This document shows positions 1 through 8,667 of a stretch of 64,000 nucleotides of DNA, in pieces. The notes under the pieces are model-generated. The model was not told the DNA's origin, did not search any database, and saw only the letters and a program-made list of their open reading frames with translations. Location: assembly GCF_032337135.1 (NCBI RefSeq), contig NZ_JAVXZZ010000002.1:310001-374000 (forward strand). Direction: 5' to 3'. This DNA comes from Allorhodoferax sp032337135. GTDB taxonomy: Bacteria > Pseudomonadota > Gammaproteobacteria > Burkholderiales > Burkholderiaceae_C. How positions within the stretch are numbered: position 1 is the first letter of the stretch; the number at the start of each line of letters is the position of its first letter. The translations under genes and the position numbers were made by a program.

Positions 1-428
1 CCCTTTTTCACCGGCTCCAGCGCTGCGAACATCTCACCGAACTTGGTGGTCTGGTTGATCACCTTGGCCTTTTCTTCCTTGGTGGAGTTGGCGTTCATGC
101 CCTTGATGAACAACTGACCGAACTCGTCGCTGTTGATTTCGCGCTGGATGTGCAGTGCCACGCGCCGGGGGCGGTCCACCGGCAGCGCCAGGAGTTCGGC
201 GGCACTCATTTCCTTCTTCTCGGGCAGGTACAGGCCAATGGCGTAGCCCTTGATCATCAGGATCTGGCGCATGCCTGCGCCGTTGAGCTTGAGTTCCTTG
301 CCTGCGACGGTGGCCGTGTCGTCCACCTTCACTCCGCCGACGTCAGCGGCCATGGCGGGCAGTGCAGCACCACCGATTGCCAATGCTGCTGTCAATGTGA
401 TGGAAGCGATTCGAGGGGTAATGCGCAT
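1..428 (-). CDS. Chalcone isomerase-like secreted protein (C-terminus off window)
   Basis: The frame opens at ATG 428 and runs off the left edge, giving about 142 residues. The first ~27 residues are a Sec signal peptide: a short basic start, a hydrophobic run and an Ala-Met-Ala cleavage site. The mature part contains KGYAIGLYLPEKK and VALHIQREINSDEFGQLF, typical of the bacterial chalcone-isomerase-like family, periplasmic proteins related to plant chalcone isomerase and fatty-acid-binding folds. No catalytic role can be claimed; bacterial members mostly have unknown function. It lies 29 bases downstream of the chemoreceptor gene on the same strand and may be read from it. Confidence 0.8.
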   Translation of the reverse strand, partial: MRITPRIASITLTAALAIGGAALPAMAADVGGVKVDDTATVAGKELKLNGAGMRQILMIKGYAIGLYLPEKKEMSAAELLALPVDRPRRVALHIQREINSDEFGQLFIKGMNANSTKEEKAKVINQTTKFGEMFAALEPVKK

Positions 429-457
429 GGCGTTGGCTCCTGTAACAAGTTGGGAAA

Positions 458-2062
458 TCAAGTGGAATGGTGTGGCAGTGCGAGTGGCGATGCCGTGCCG
501 GGCAGGGCAGGGCTTTCCGACACGTCGAGCTTGAAGACGCTGATGGCACGCACCAGCCGGTCGGTTTCCTCGCGCATCGATTCGGCGGCGGCGGCGGCTT
601 CTTCGACCATGGCGGCGTTCTGCTGCGTGACATGGTCCATGCGCTCAATGGCCTGGTTGACACGCGCGATGCCCTCGCCCTGTTCGCGGTTGGCGGCCGT
701 GATCTCACCCATGATGGAGGCCACGCGCTGCACGCTGTCGACGATTTCCGTCATGGTGGAGCCGGCCTGGGTCACCAGGCGGCTCCCGGCCTCGACGTTG
801 TTGACCGAGTCATCGATGAGCGCCTTGATTTCCTTGGCTGCCGTTGCCGAGCGCTGGGCCAGGCTGCGCACTTCGGAGGCCACCACGGCAAAGCCCCGGC
901 CCTGTTCTCCGGCACGCGCGGCCTCGACCGCCGCGTTGAGTGCCAGGATATTGGTCTGGAACGCGATACCGTCGATCACACCGATGATGTCCGCGATTTT
1001 CTTGCTGGAAGAGTGGATCGCGCCCATGGTCTGCACCACTTCCGCCACCACGGTGCCGCCTTTGGATGCGATGTGCGAGGCCGTGGCGGCCAGCTCATTG
1101 GCTTCCTGGGTGGATTGCGTGCTGTGGCGAACCACGTTGGTCAGGTCCTGCATCGACGACGTCGTTTCCTGTAGGACCTGGGATTGCTCCACCGTGCGGT
1201 CGTTGAGCTGGTGGTTGCCCTGCGCGATCTCCAACGCGGTGTTGGTCAGCGAATGGGTACTGTGGTTGACTTCGCCCACCAGGTGTTTGAGTCCCTGGTT
1301 CATCTCCTTGAGCCCCGCCATCATCTGGCCGACCTCGTCTTTGGTCAGCACCTGAATGTCACTGGTCAGGTCACCCGAGGCGACGCGCTGTGTGATGTCC
1401 GAGGCGCGGCGCATGGCCGAAACAATGCTTTGGGTGACGAAATAGCCGATGAGCGTACTCAGAATGGCGGCGGCAAAGGCCAGCACCAGGATCAGGGTGG
1501 TGGTCTGGCTGGCGATATGGTTCGAGGTCTCGTTGGCGGACTCCATCAGGCTGTTTTCGTATTTCACGAACACGTCCAGCGCTTCGAAATACTTGGTCTG
1601 CAAGGGCCGCATGGAAAACAGGAACTTCAGCTGCGCCTCTTCCTTCTTCTCCTGGTTGATCAGGTCGAGAAACGCCTTCTGGTGGGGCTTGAGCTTGTCG
1701 CGGATGGCGATGATGGGCTTGAGCAGTTCCTTGCCCTTCTCATCGGTCATGGTTTTTTCCAGCGTCTCGAACGCAGCGGCATTGGCGGCGGAGACCTTTT
1801 CGATCTTGTCGACCTCACCCTTGATCTGACCCGGGTCTTCCATGATCAGGATACTGAGCATGGAGCGGGAGATCTCGTTGATCTGGACCTTGATCTCGTT
1901 GGCGACCGCTGTCTTGGGGTATCGGTCGGTGATGATGGTGGAGAACTCGGCGTTCAGGTCATTGATGCGCACATAGGCCAGTGACGCAAGAATCGCCATC
2001 AATCCGATGACCAAGGTAAAGCTCACAGTCAAACGCTTGCCCAGACTCATGTTCGAAAACAT
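458..2062 (-). CDS. Methyl-accepting chemotaxis protein
   Basis: A 534-residue inner-membrane chemoreceptor. TM1 is at about residues 11-30, followed by a ~160-residue periplasmic four-helix-bundle-type sensor, TM2 at about 190-215, a HAMP domain, and a cytoplasmic signalling helix bundle with the conserved hairpin tip (IAFQTNILALNAAVEAARAG). It should signal through CheW/CheA to the flagellar motor; the ligand cannot be read from the sequence. ATG 2062 was chosen because AGAGGAA lies at good spacing upstream and the first TM starts right after; an in-frame ATG 14 codons upstream lacks this. The C-terminus has no NWETF-type pentapeptide, so it probably depends on other receptors for efficient adaptation. 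Confidence 0.93.
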   Translation of the reverse strand: MFSNMSLGKRLTVSFTLVIGLMAILASLAYVRINDLNAEFSTIITDRYPKTAVANEIKVQINEISRSMLSILIMEDPGQIKGEVDKIEKVSAANAAAFETLEKTMTDEKGKELLKPIIAIRDKLKPHQKAFLDLINQEKKEEAQLKFLFSMRPLQTKYFEALDVFVKYENSLMESANETSNHIASQTTTLILVLAFAAAILSTLIGYFVTQSIVSAMRRASDITQRVASGDLTSDIQVLTKDEVGQMMAGLKEMNQGLKHLVGEVNHSTHSLTNTALEIAQGNHQLNDRTVEQSQVLQETTSSMQDLTNVVRHSTQSTQEANELAATASHIASKGGTVVAEVVQTMGAIHSSSKKIADIIGVIDGIAFQTNILALNAAVEAARAGEQGRGFAVVASEVRSLAQRSATAAKEIKALIDDSVNNVEAGSRLVTQAGSTMTEIVDSVQRVASIMGEITAANREQGEGIARVNQAIERMDHVTQQNAAMVEEAAAAAESMREETDRLVRAISVFKLDVSESPALPGTASPLALPHHST

Positions 2063-2188
2063 ATTTCTATTCCTCTGATCAGGGTTCCGATTGCGGTGCC
2101 GCAATTCCTACCAACGCCCCTGAGTTTGCCATCAACGTCAACTAAATTTGCTCGAAACGGTAAGTAAATTCCCTAATTTGTCGAAGTA

Positions 2189-3430
2189 TTAAGCAAGTCT
2201 TACAGCCAGGGCTTGTGCGCAGGCAAAGGCACTCGACCAGGCCCACTGGAAGTTGTAGCCGCCCAGCCATCCTGTGATATCGACCACTTCGCCGATGAAG
2301 TAGAGGCCGCTCTGGCGCGACTCCATGGTTTGGCTGGACAGGGCCGCGGTATCGACCCCTCCGGCGGTGACCTCGGCCTTGGCGTAGCCTTCCGTCCCGG
2401 TGGGTGTGATTTCCCAGCGCGCCAGTTGCTCGCCCAATACCAGCAAAGCCTTGTCGGAGCATTCATTGACCGGACGCTGCCAGTCGTGTCCCAGGGCTGG
2501 ACCGCGTGCAATCCAGGTATCCGCCAGGCGGGAGGGCAGCAAGGTGGACAGGACGTTGGTGAGCTTGCGCCGGTTGCCCTCACCCTTGGCTTGCAACAGT
2601 GCATCTGCCAGCTTGCTGCCGGGCGCCAGATTCAGCCGGACAGGGGTGCCCGGTGTCCAGTAGCTTGAAATCTGCAGCACGGCCGGGCCGCTCAAGCCGC
2701 GGTGGGTGAATAGCAGGTCTTCCTGGAACTGCATGCCATCTTTCTTTCCACCGGTGGCGATGTCCACCGGCAGTGACAGGCCACTGAGCTCCGAGAAAGG
2801 AGCCCACTGCTGCGCGTCGAAGCTCAAGGGTACCAGGGCGGGGCGGGTGCTCACCACCGGAATCTGGAACTGCTCGGCCACCCGGTAGCCAAAGCCGGTT
2901 GCCCCTATCTTGGGGATCGACAAGCCGCCCGTGGCAATGACCAAGGCACTGCAGCGAATGGCACCCCGGTCGCTATCCAATTCATAGCTGCTTGCGCTCT
3001 TTCCACAAGGGCTGGAGGCTGAAAAGCGTATCGATCGGACGGCACACGGCTGCCAGTGGCTGACGCCCCCGTTGCCACACTCCGCCAACAACATGTCGAT
3101 CAGGTCCTGGGCCGAACGGTCGCAGAACAGCTGTCCCTTGTGCTTTTCGTGGAAGCCAATTCCATGCTTGCGCACCAGTTCCAGGAAGTCCTGCGGCCGG
3201 TAGCGCGCCAGCGCCGATTTGGCGAAGCGCGGGTTCTGGCCCAGGTAGTTTGCGGCGCTGACGCTGGTGTTGGTGAAATTGCTGCGCCCGCCACCGGAGA
3301 TCCGGATCTTCTCCGCCACTCGTGGACTGTGGTCGATGAGTACGACGCGCAAGCCCAGTTGGCCCGCCACCGACGCACAAAAAAGCCCGGCGGCACCGGC
3401 ACCGATGATGGCTACGTCAAACTCCTGCAT
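2189..3430 (-). CDS. NAD(P)/FAD-dependent oxidoreductase, HI0933/BaiN family
   Basis: A 413-residue flavoprotein of the HI0933/YhiN/BaiN family. The N-terminus carries the FAD-binding Rossmann motif IIGAGAAGLFCA, then the family hallmark KIRISGGGRSNFTNT at about residues 40-55, and a C-terminal FAD-contacting stretch (GLYFIGEVVDITGWLGGYN). Family members are soluble cytosolic flavoproteins mostly of unknown substrate; BaiN of gut clostridia acts on bile-acid intermediates, which should not be transferred to this organism. The start at 3430 leaves five residues before the dinucleotide motif; two upstream in-frame starts are possible and no site has a strong Shine-Dalgarno sequence. Confidence 0.88.
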   Translation of the reverse strand: MQEFDVAIIGAGAAGLFCASVAGQLGLRVVLIDHSPRVAEKIRISGGGRSNFTNTSVSAANYLGQNPRFAKSALARYRPQDFLELVRKHGIGFHEKHKGQLFCDRSAQDLIDMLLAECGNGGVSHWQPCAVRSIRFSASSPCGKSASSYELDSDRGAIRCSALVIATGGLSIPKIGATGFGYRVAEQFQIPVVSTRPALVPLSFDAQQWAPFSELSGLSLPVDIATGGKKDGMQFQEDLLFTHRGLSGPAVLQISSYWTPGTPVRLNLAPGSKLADALLQAKGEGNRRKLTNVLSTLLPSRLADTWIARGPALGHDWQRPVNECSDKALLVLGEQLARWEITPTGTEGYAKAEVTAGGVDTAALSSQTMESRQSGLYFIGEVVDITGWLGGYNFQWAWSSAFACAQALAVRLA

Positions 3431-3516
3431 GGCGGGGAGTGTAGGGGGAAACACCGTTGCCATGGCTGGGGCGCATCCGCACAATCCGACGCTTCCGATC
3501 GATCCTGTGACAGCCC

Positions 3517-4731
3517 ATGAATCCCATCGTCTACGCCATTCCCGTGTTCATGCTGACCATCGTGCTGGAGGCATGGCTGGCCTGGCGCAAGGCGCTTCCG
3601 GTCTACGATATTCCCGATGCCGTCACCAGCCTGCACCACGGTGTGCTGAGCCAGGTACTGGGCATATTCACCAAGTTCGGCATCTATGCGCTGGTGTTCG
3701 AGGCCTTCCGTGCCACTGAATGGCCTACCCAGCCCTGGTGGCTGTGGGTGCTGGCGCTGGTGTTCTACGACTTCTGCTACTACTGGGCCCACCGACTCGG
3801 GCACGAAGTCTCGGTGCTGTGGGCTTCGCACGTGGTGCACCATTCGTCGGAGTACTACAACCTGTCCACGGCGCTGCGGCAGACCTCTACCGGCTGGCTG
3901 TTCGGCTGGATCTTCTACCTGCCCATGGCAGTGGCCGGTGTGCCACCCATCATGTTCATGACGGTGGCACTGATCGACCTGCTCTACCAGTACTGGGTGC
4001 ACACCGAGCTGGTCGGGCGCCTGGGCTGGTTTGACCGCGTGTTCGTGTCGCCGTCCAACCACCGCGTGCACCACGGTCAGAACGACTACTGCATCGACCG
4101 CAACTACGGTGGCATCCTCATTCTGTGGGATCGCCTGTTCGGCACCTTCATCGACGAGCGTGAGGACGAAAAGATCCACTACGGCATCCGCAAGCCGCTG
4201 CGCTCGTTCAACCCGGTGTGGGGCAACCTGCACTACTACGTGGATCTGTGGAACGAGTCGCGCGCGGCCCAGGGCTGGCGTGCCAAGCTCGGGGTGTGGC
4301 TGGCACCGCCCGGGGGCTGGTCCGACGAGCCCATAGCCCATTTCGATGGCAGCACCTTCGTGCGTTTCCAGCCCACCGCGCCCGGGCCGATCCGTTGGTA
4401 TGTGGCACTGCAGTACGCCGTGGCCGTGCCGTTCATCAGCCATTGCATCGCCGTGGCAGAACGCCTGCCGCTGGCCCTGGGGCTGACCTACGCACTGGGC
4501 ATCGTGGCCAGCAGTGTGTGTCTGGGGGGGCTGCTCGAAGGGCGGCTTTGGGCGCGCTGGGCAGAAGCCGCGCGCTCCGCCACACTGGGCGTGGTGTTTG
4601 CCGTTTCCACTGACTGGTTCGGGTTTGAGGCACCCGATCCGCTACGTTGGGCATTCATGCTCTTTGGGCTGGGGAGCGCGTTCTACATGGTGCGCTTCGG
4701 TGCCCAGCCCGTGCAGGAGGCCCGTGCATGA
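3517..4731 (+). CDS. Sterol desaturase / fatty acid hydroxylase superfamily membrane protein
   Basis: A 404-residue polytopic membrane protein with the three His boxes of the di-iron fatty acid hydroxylase superfamily: HRLGH near residue 92, HVVHH near 106, and NHRVHH near 181. These bind a non-heme di-iron centre for O2-dependent hydroxylation or desaturation of a lipid. The catalytic domain ends around residue 270; the last ~130 residues form several further membrane helices, longer than minimal family members. The substrate is unknown. Its stop overlaps the start of the next membrane protein gene (ATGA), implying translational coupling and a joint role. Confidence 0.88.
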   Translation: MNPIVYAIPVFMLTIVLEAWLAWRKALPVYDIPDAVTSLHHGVLSQVLGIFTKFGIYALVFEAFRATEWPTQPWWLWVLALVFYDFCYYWAHRLGHEVSVLWASHVVHHSSEYYNLSTALRQTSTGWLFGWIFYLPMAVAGVPPIMFMTVALIDLLYQYWVHTELVGRLGWFDRVFVSPSNHRVHHGQNDYCIDRNYGGILILWDRLFGTFIDEREDEKIHYGIRKPLRSFNPVWGNLHYYVDLWNESRAAQGWRAKLGVWLAPPGGWSDEPIAHFDGSTFVRFQPTAPGPIRWYVALQYAVAVPFISHCIAVAERLPLALGLTYALGIVASSVCLGGLLEGRLWARWAEAARSATLGVVFAVSTDWFGFEAPDPLRWAFMLFGLGSAFYMVRFGAQPVQEARA

Positions 4732-5312
4732 ACGCCGACGCCTTGTCCGATCTGGTATTGCTGCTGGCCTGTGTTGGTTCCTGGTGGTACGCCGGGGTGG
4801 AGCGACCGGCCTGGCGCGGTGCCATGGTGTTGCTGGGTCTGGCGGCGGCCTGTGGTGTGTTGCGCTTCAGCGGGCTGGAATGGGCGCTCGGTCCGCATCG
4901 TTTTGCCAGCCTGCTGGCGGCTTGTGTGGCCTTCCTTCTGACGCTGGCAGCGCTGCGCTGGCCCCAAGGGCAGTTGGCCCGGCGGTCGAGCGCCGTGGGG
5001 CGGTTCGTGGTGCTGGTGGGGGGCGTGGGCGTGGCGCTGTCCCAGATCCTGACGCCACTGTGGTCCCAGGTGATTCCCGGCGTGAGCGCCTTGTTGGTCG
5101 CGTGGACCATGTGGCAGATGCGCTCGGTGATGGGAATGGTGTTTGGTGCCGTTCTGCTGGCCAGCTTTGCCGTTGCGGCCCTGATGCCGGCCGATGCGCT
5201 GCTCGCGGGCTTGTTCAATCGGACGCAGGCATTTCACTACCTGTTGGCCCTGGCGGTCATCGGGCTGGGCACGGTCCTTGCACGACCAAGCCCCAGCCCG
5301 GTGCCAGCCTGA
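4728..5312 (+). CDS. Multi-pass membrane protein of unknown function
   Basis: A 194-residue, strongly hydrophobic protein with about six predicted membrane segments and few charged residues. I do not recognise a family with certainty. The start at 4728 is fixed by a four-base ATGA overlap with the upstream hydroxylase-superfamily gene and by the GGAGG-containing sequence just before it. Being translationally coupled to a lipid-hydroxylase-like enzyme, it may act as a membrane partner or in the same lipid pathway; this is inference from context only. Confidence 0.75.
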   Translation: MNADALSDLVLLLACVGSWWYAGVERPAWRGAMVLLGLAAACGVLRFSGLEWALGPHRFASLLAACVAFLLTLAALRWPQGQLARRSSAVGRFVVLVGGVGVALSQILTPLWSQVIPGVSALLVAWTMWQMRSVMGMVFGAVLLASFAVAALMPADALLAGLFNRTQAFHYLLALAVIGLGTVLARPSPSPVPA

Positions 5313-5325
5313 ACCATGGCAACGC

Positions 5326-5694
5326 TCAGGTCATGAAGAACACGTTGAGCTTGTTGCCGTCCGGGTCGCGAAAGTAGCCGGCATAGAACTTGTCTCCGCG
5401 CGGGCCGTTGGCGCCTTCGTCTTTCGCACCGAGTTCGATTGCCCTGCGGTACAGGCGGTCCACCTGTTCGGGCTTGGCGACGGCCAATGCCACCATGACG
5501 CCGTTGCCCACGCTGGCGGCCTGCCCGTCGTACGGACGCATGACCCCCAGGCTGGGCTTGTCCCAGGCAATACCCCAGGCAATGCCGCGATCCGATTCCC
5601 ACAGGCGCTTGGCCCCGATTTCCGCCAGCAGAGCGTCATAGAACGCCGTGGCGCGTGCGAGGTCGTTGGTTCCCAGGGTGATGTAGCCGATCAT
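5326..5694 (-). CDS. VOC family (glyoxalase-like) protein
   Basis: A 122-residue single-domain vicinal oxygen chelate protein. It begins MIGYITLGTNDLARATAFYD, the usual first beta-alpha unit of bacterial VOC proteins, and ends FRDPDGNKLNVFF, the standard final strand. Members are small cytosolic metal-binding or drug-binding proteins with varied activity, so no reaction is assigned. ATG 5694 was chosen because AAGGAGTG precedes it; the same frame stays open far upstream but there it only runs antisense through ybiB sequence. It converges on the membrane protein gene ending at 5312. Confidence 0.87.
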   Translation of the reverse strand: MIGYITLGTNDLARATAFYDALLAEIGAKRLWESDRGIAWGIAWDKPSLGVMRPYDGQAASVGNGVMVALAVAKPEQVDRLYRRAIELGAKDEGANGPRGDKFYAGYFRDPDGNKLNVFFMT

Positions 5695-5734
5695 GGAGCA
5701 CTCCTTCGGTGGATGGAAGGAGCGCAGTGTAGGG

Positions 5735-6640
5735 CTAGCGGGCGGCCAGTGCCACGATATGGCGCAATTGGCAGGCGACGGGCTCTGGGATGGGAAGCTC
5801 GCCCGCCAGGACGGCGCGGGTATAGCGGGCGGTGCTCTCAGGCGTGATGTCGGCAGGCAGTTCAGGCAGTTGGGCCAACGAGCCCTCCTGGCGTGCTTGC
5901 AACTCCTCACAGGAGCCAAGGTGGATGCCCTGCATGCGCGGGCAGCGACGGGCGTCGGCCACGGCTTCGCCCTCGGTGCCGCGCAGAAGCAGGGCGGTGG
6001 AACCCAGTGCTTGCAGGGTTGCGGCCATGGAGTCGGCGTATTCCGGGTGGGTGTAGCTGGTGACCAGCACGTGGGCCCCGGTGCAGGGGGCGAGCAGCTT
6101 GACCAGGCTGTGGGCGCTGTTGCGCAGCCCCAGGGTATTGCGCACCTCGAGCAGGTGTTGCAGCTGCGGATGGATGGCGCTGGTCGGTACAAACCGAACT
6201 TCCCCGTTCGCTATCGAATCAGTAGCTGGCCGCGCAGTGATTTCGAGGGCTGAGAGGACATTTTGTGTGGAAACGCGGGCTGATTCGGTGTTGGCGCCGT
6301 GGATCAGCACGGGCAAGCCCTGGCGCGCTACCAGCAGCGCCAGCAACGGGGTCAGCAGTGGCAGCTTGCGGGCGCCGTTGTAGCTGGGCAGTACCACGAC
6401 CGGCGCAACAGCTTGCGCTCGGAATGTCGCCATGCGTTGGCGTATGGCATCCAGGAACCCGAGCATTTCCTGCACCGACTCGCCCTTGATGCGCATGGCA
6501 ATGCAGAAGGCGCCCAGCTCGAGGTCGCTGACCTGGCCGTCCAGAATCTGGCCCATCAGGTCGCTGGCCTGCTCGCGGGTGATGTCGCGGGCACCTTCCT
6601 TGCCGCGTCCGATGTCCTTGATGTAGTGCCCGATGGTCAT
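5735..6640 (-). CDS. ybiB: YbiB family protein (anthranilate phosphoribosyltransferase fold, TrpD2-like)
   Basis: A 301-residue protein beginning MTIGHYIKDIGRGKEGARD, with the helical N-terminal domain (ITREQASDLMGQILDG) and the glycosyltransferase-like core of the TrpD/YbiB group. E. coli YbiB keeps the TrpD fold but is a nucleic-acid-binding protein induced by DNA damage rather than a tryptophan enzyme; no trp genes lie nearby here, which favours that reading. Residues about 134-144 are encoded by a copy of the window's dispersed palindromic repeat (6206-6239), read as T-A-R-P-A-T-D-S-I-A. It lies 40 bases upstream of the VOC gene on the same strand. Confidence 0.85.
   Translation of the reverse strand: MTIGHYIKDIGRGKEGARDITREQASDLMGQILDGQVSDLELGAFCIAMRIKGESVQEMLGFLDAIRQRMATFRAQAVAPVVVLPSYNGARKLPLLTPLLALLVARQGLPVLIHGANTESARVSTQNVLSALEITARPATDSIANGEVRFVPTSAIHPQLQHLLEVRNTLGLRNSAHSLVKLLAPCTGAHVLVTSYTHPEYADSMAATLQALGSTALLLRGTEGEAVADARRCPRMQGIHLGSCEELQARQEGSLAQLPELPADITPESTARYTRAVLAGELPIPEPVACQLRHIVALAAR
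6206..6239 (-). repeat. Dispersed palindromic repeat, copy inside ybiB
   Basis: On the minus strand this reads CTGCGCGGCCAGCTACTGAT then TCGATAGCG, matching the family core (GCAGCTAYTGATTnnATAGCG) seen elsewhere in the window. It is in frame within ybiB, encoding T-A-R-P-A-T-D-S-I-A, the same frame as the copy in the AlkB fusion gene. Confidence 0.65.
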
Positions 6641-6644
6641 GCAA

Positions 6645-7421
6645 TTAGGTTTTCTGCAGTTTGCTGTACAAGCCGGTGACTTTATCCATCACGGCCAGCA
6701 GATTTTCGCTCGTAATGAACACGTTGGATGCGCCCTGGCCGCTGGGCTTGGCGTTGAGGGCTGCGCTGAAGAGCACCCACTGGCCGTCGGCCAGCGACAG
6801 TTCCTGCAGGATGTCGGGGGTCGCTTCGGGGGCATTGCGCAGCGTTTCCAGTGCCTGCGCAAATTCGGTGCGGGCTTTGGCGATTTCGCCGCTGGCGACG
6901 CCGGTCTCGACGCCCCAGGTGCTGGCCAGGTAATACTTGGCCATGCGCTGCGACAGCATGCGCTGGCGTCCGGCAAGGTTCACCAACTTGCCGGCAGGTT
7001 TGCCGTGAATCTGCTCCAGTTGCTGGGTTCCCGTATTGGCCAGTGCCAGTACCGCACTGTCCTGCGCCAACAGCTTGGCAGCGTTGGCCACGCTGGGCGC
7101 GGCACCGACCAGCAAGCCCTTCAGTCCGGACCACTGGTTTTCGAGTTGTGTATAGGTTTCGCGCACGGTGGCGGCGGGGGCGAAGGTCTTGAGTTCAACC
7201 AGCTGCCGGTCGAACAAGGCCATGGACTGGTCCAACACCTTGGTGGCAGTGCTTTGCTGTACCTGCAGGCCCAGGGCCATGTAAGCCTTCACTACACGCT
7301 GACTCAGCATGCGCTGGCGGCCAGCCTTGTTGATGGCGTCATTGATGTCCGTGACTTGGGCCGTGGCCGGCAGCGCCGCAAAGGCTCCCAAGGCAAGTAT
7401 GGCTCTGCGATCGAGTTTCAT
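6645..7421 (-). CDS. Secreted protein with two PilJ/NarX-type sensory domains
   Basis: A 258-residue exported protein. A signal peptide covers about residues 1-22 (MKLDRRAILALGAFAALPAT). The mature protein holds two copies of the PilJ N-terminal type helical domain, each starting with an AGRQRMLSQR motif, near residues 34 and 152. In NarX/PilJ this domain is the periplasmic sensor of a larger transmembrane signalling protein; here there is no TM or cytoplasmic output, so it is a free periplasmic form. It may bind a small ligand and pass it to a receptor; the ligand is unknown. ATG 7421 was chosen because the signal peptide starts there. Confidence 0.85.
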   Translation of the reverse strand: MKLDRRAILALGAFAALPATAQVTDINDAINKAGRQRMLSQRVVKAYMALGLQVQQSTATKVLDQSMALFDRQLVELKTFAPAATVRETYTQLENQWSGLKGLLVGAAPSVANAAKLLAQDSAVLALANTGTQQLEQIHGKPAGKLVNLAGRQRMLSQRMAKYYLASTWGVETGVASGEIAKARTEFAQALETLRNAPEATPDILQELSLADGQWVLFSAALNAKPSGQGASNVFITSENLLAVMDKVTGLYSKLQKT

Positions 7422-7550
7422 GGCGAACAAGGGGGGCGAAGGAAGGAGCGCGGATTGTGCGGTGCAGCGTAAACGGCATCCTTGACCTTTGTTAATTCGC
7501 ATGTCTGGTTACAAGCTTCCTCTACACTGGCGCCCTTGCAAGGGGGATGC

Positions 7551-8612
7551 ATGCTGGTTTTGGGAATCGAGTCTTCGTGTGATGAAACGGGTGTGGCGCT
7601 GGTGGATGCGCCTGACGCCCAATTGCCGCGCCTGCTCGGACACGGCCTGCATAGCCAGATCGATATGCACCAGGCCTACGGCGGCGTTGTGCCCGAGTTG
7701 GCGAGCCGAGACCACATCCGCCGCGTGGTTCCGCTCACGCGGCAGGTGCTGGCGCAATCAGGTCGCGCCCTGTCGGACGTGGATGTGGTGTGCTACACGC
7801 GTGGCCCCGGTCTGGCTGGCGCTTTGCTCGTGGGGGCGGGTGTCGCCTGTGCCTTGGGGGCGGCGCTGGGCAAGCCTGTGCTGGGGATCCACCACCTTGA
7901 AGGGCATCTGCTGTCCCCCTTCCTCAGTGCTGATGCGCCGGAGTTTCCATTTGTGGCCCTGCTGGTGTCGGGGGGGCACACCCAGCTGATGCGGGTGGAG
8001 GCAGTAGGTCAGTACGAGCTGCTCGGTGAAACGATTGACGATGCCGCCGGGGAAGCCTTCGACAAGTCGGCCAAGCTCATGGGCCTGGGCTACCCCGGGG
8101 GGCCGGCCCTCGCGCGCATGGCCGAAGGCGGCGATGGTGCGGCGTTTGCCCTGCCTAGGCCTCTTTTGCACAGTGGCAACCTGGATTTTTCGTTTGCCGG
8201 TCTCAAGACGGCGGTATTGGTGCAGGCCAACAAGCTGGTCGCCGCACAGGGTGTAGCGAGCTTTGAACTGCTCGACGAATCGGTGCGGAAGAGCCTGGCG
8301 GCCTCCACACAGGCTGCGATCGTGGATGTGCTGGTGAAGAAGTCGATTGCTGCGCTCAAGCAAACGGGACTCAAGCGACTGGTGGTTGCTGGCGGCGTGG
8401 GGGCCAATCGGGCGCTGCGGGATTTGCTCAACGCCGAATGCGCCAAGCGCAAAGTCCGGGTTCACTACCCCGAGTTGCACCTGTGCAGCGACAACGGCGC
8501 CATGATCGCCATGGCGGGAGCCATGCGCCTGCAAAGCGGCATGCAGGCCCCACTGTACGAGTACGCCTTCGACGTCAAACCGCGCTGGCCATTGCAGGCC
8601 ATGGCGGCTTGA
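7551..8612 (+). CDS. tsaD: tRNA N6-threonylcarbamoyladenosine transferase TsaD
   Basis: A 353-residue ASKHA-fold protein (formerly Gcp/YgjD). It transfers the threonylcarbamoyl group from TC-AMP to A37 of ANN-decoding tRNAs, working with TsaB and TsaE. Visible signatures: GIESSCDETGVAL at the N-terminus, the metal-binding HHLEGH near residue 114, LVSGGHTQL, and GGVGANRALR. ATG 7551 starts exactly at the conserved MLVLGIESS; upstream in-frame codons do not resemble the family. It is divergent from the PilJ-domain gene and convergent with hsp20. Confidence 0.97.
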   Translation: MLVLGIESSCDETGVALVDAPDAQLPRLLGHGLHSQIDMHQAYGGVVPELASRDHIRRVVPLTRQVLAQSGRALSDVDVVCYTRGPGLAGALLVGAGVACALGAALGKPVLGIHHLEGHLLSPFLSADAPEFPFVALLVSGGHTQLMRVEAVGQYELLGETIDDAAGEAFDKSAKLMGLGYPGGPALARMAEGGDGAAFALPRPLLHSGNLDFSFAGLKTAVLVQANKLVAAQGVASFELLDESVRKSLAASTQAAIVDVLVKKSIAALKQTGLKRLVVAGGVGANRALRDLLNAECAKRKVRVHYPELHLCSDNGAMIAMAGAMRLQSGMQAPLYEYAFDVKPRWPLQAMAA

Positions 8613-8628
8613 AATCAACGCTGGACGC

Positions 8629-8658
8629 GCGCAGATTGCTACTAAAAGCGTAGCGATT
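8629..8658 (+). repeat. Dispersed palindromic repeat between tsaD and hsp20
   Basis: Reads GCGCGCAGATTGCTACTAAA then AGCGTAGCG, a short-loop hairpin (GCTAC/GTAGC). It is the only stem-loop in the 55-base gap between the convergent tsaD and hsp20 genes, so it may serve as a two-way transcription stop. Confidence 0.6.
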
Positions 8659-8667
8659 CAGGTTCGC

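Noticed and set aside
5326..6192. Apparent fusion of a Pro/Arg-rich domain to the VOC protein
   Set aside because: The upstream part is an out-of-frame reading of ybiB; the VOC gene has its own ribosome binding site and start at 5694.
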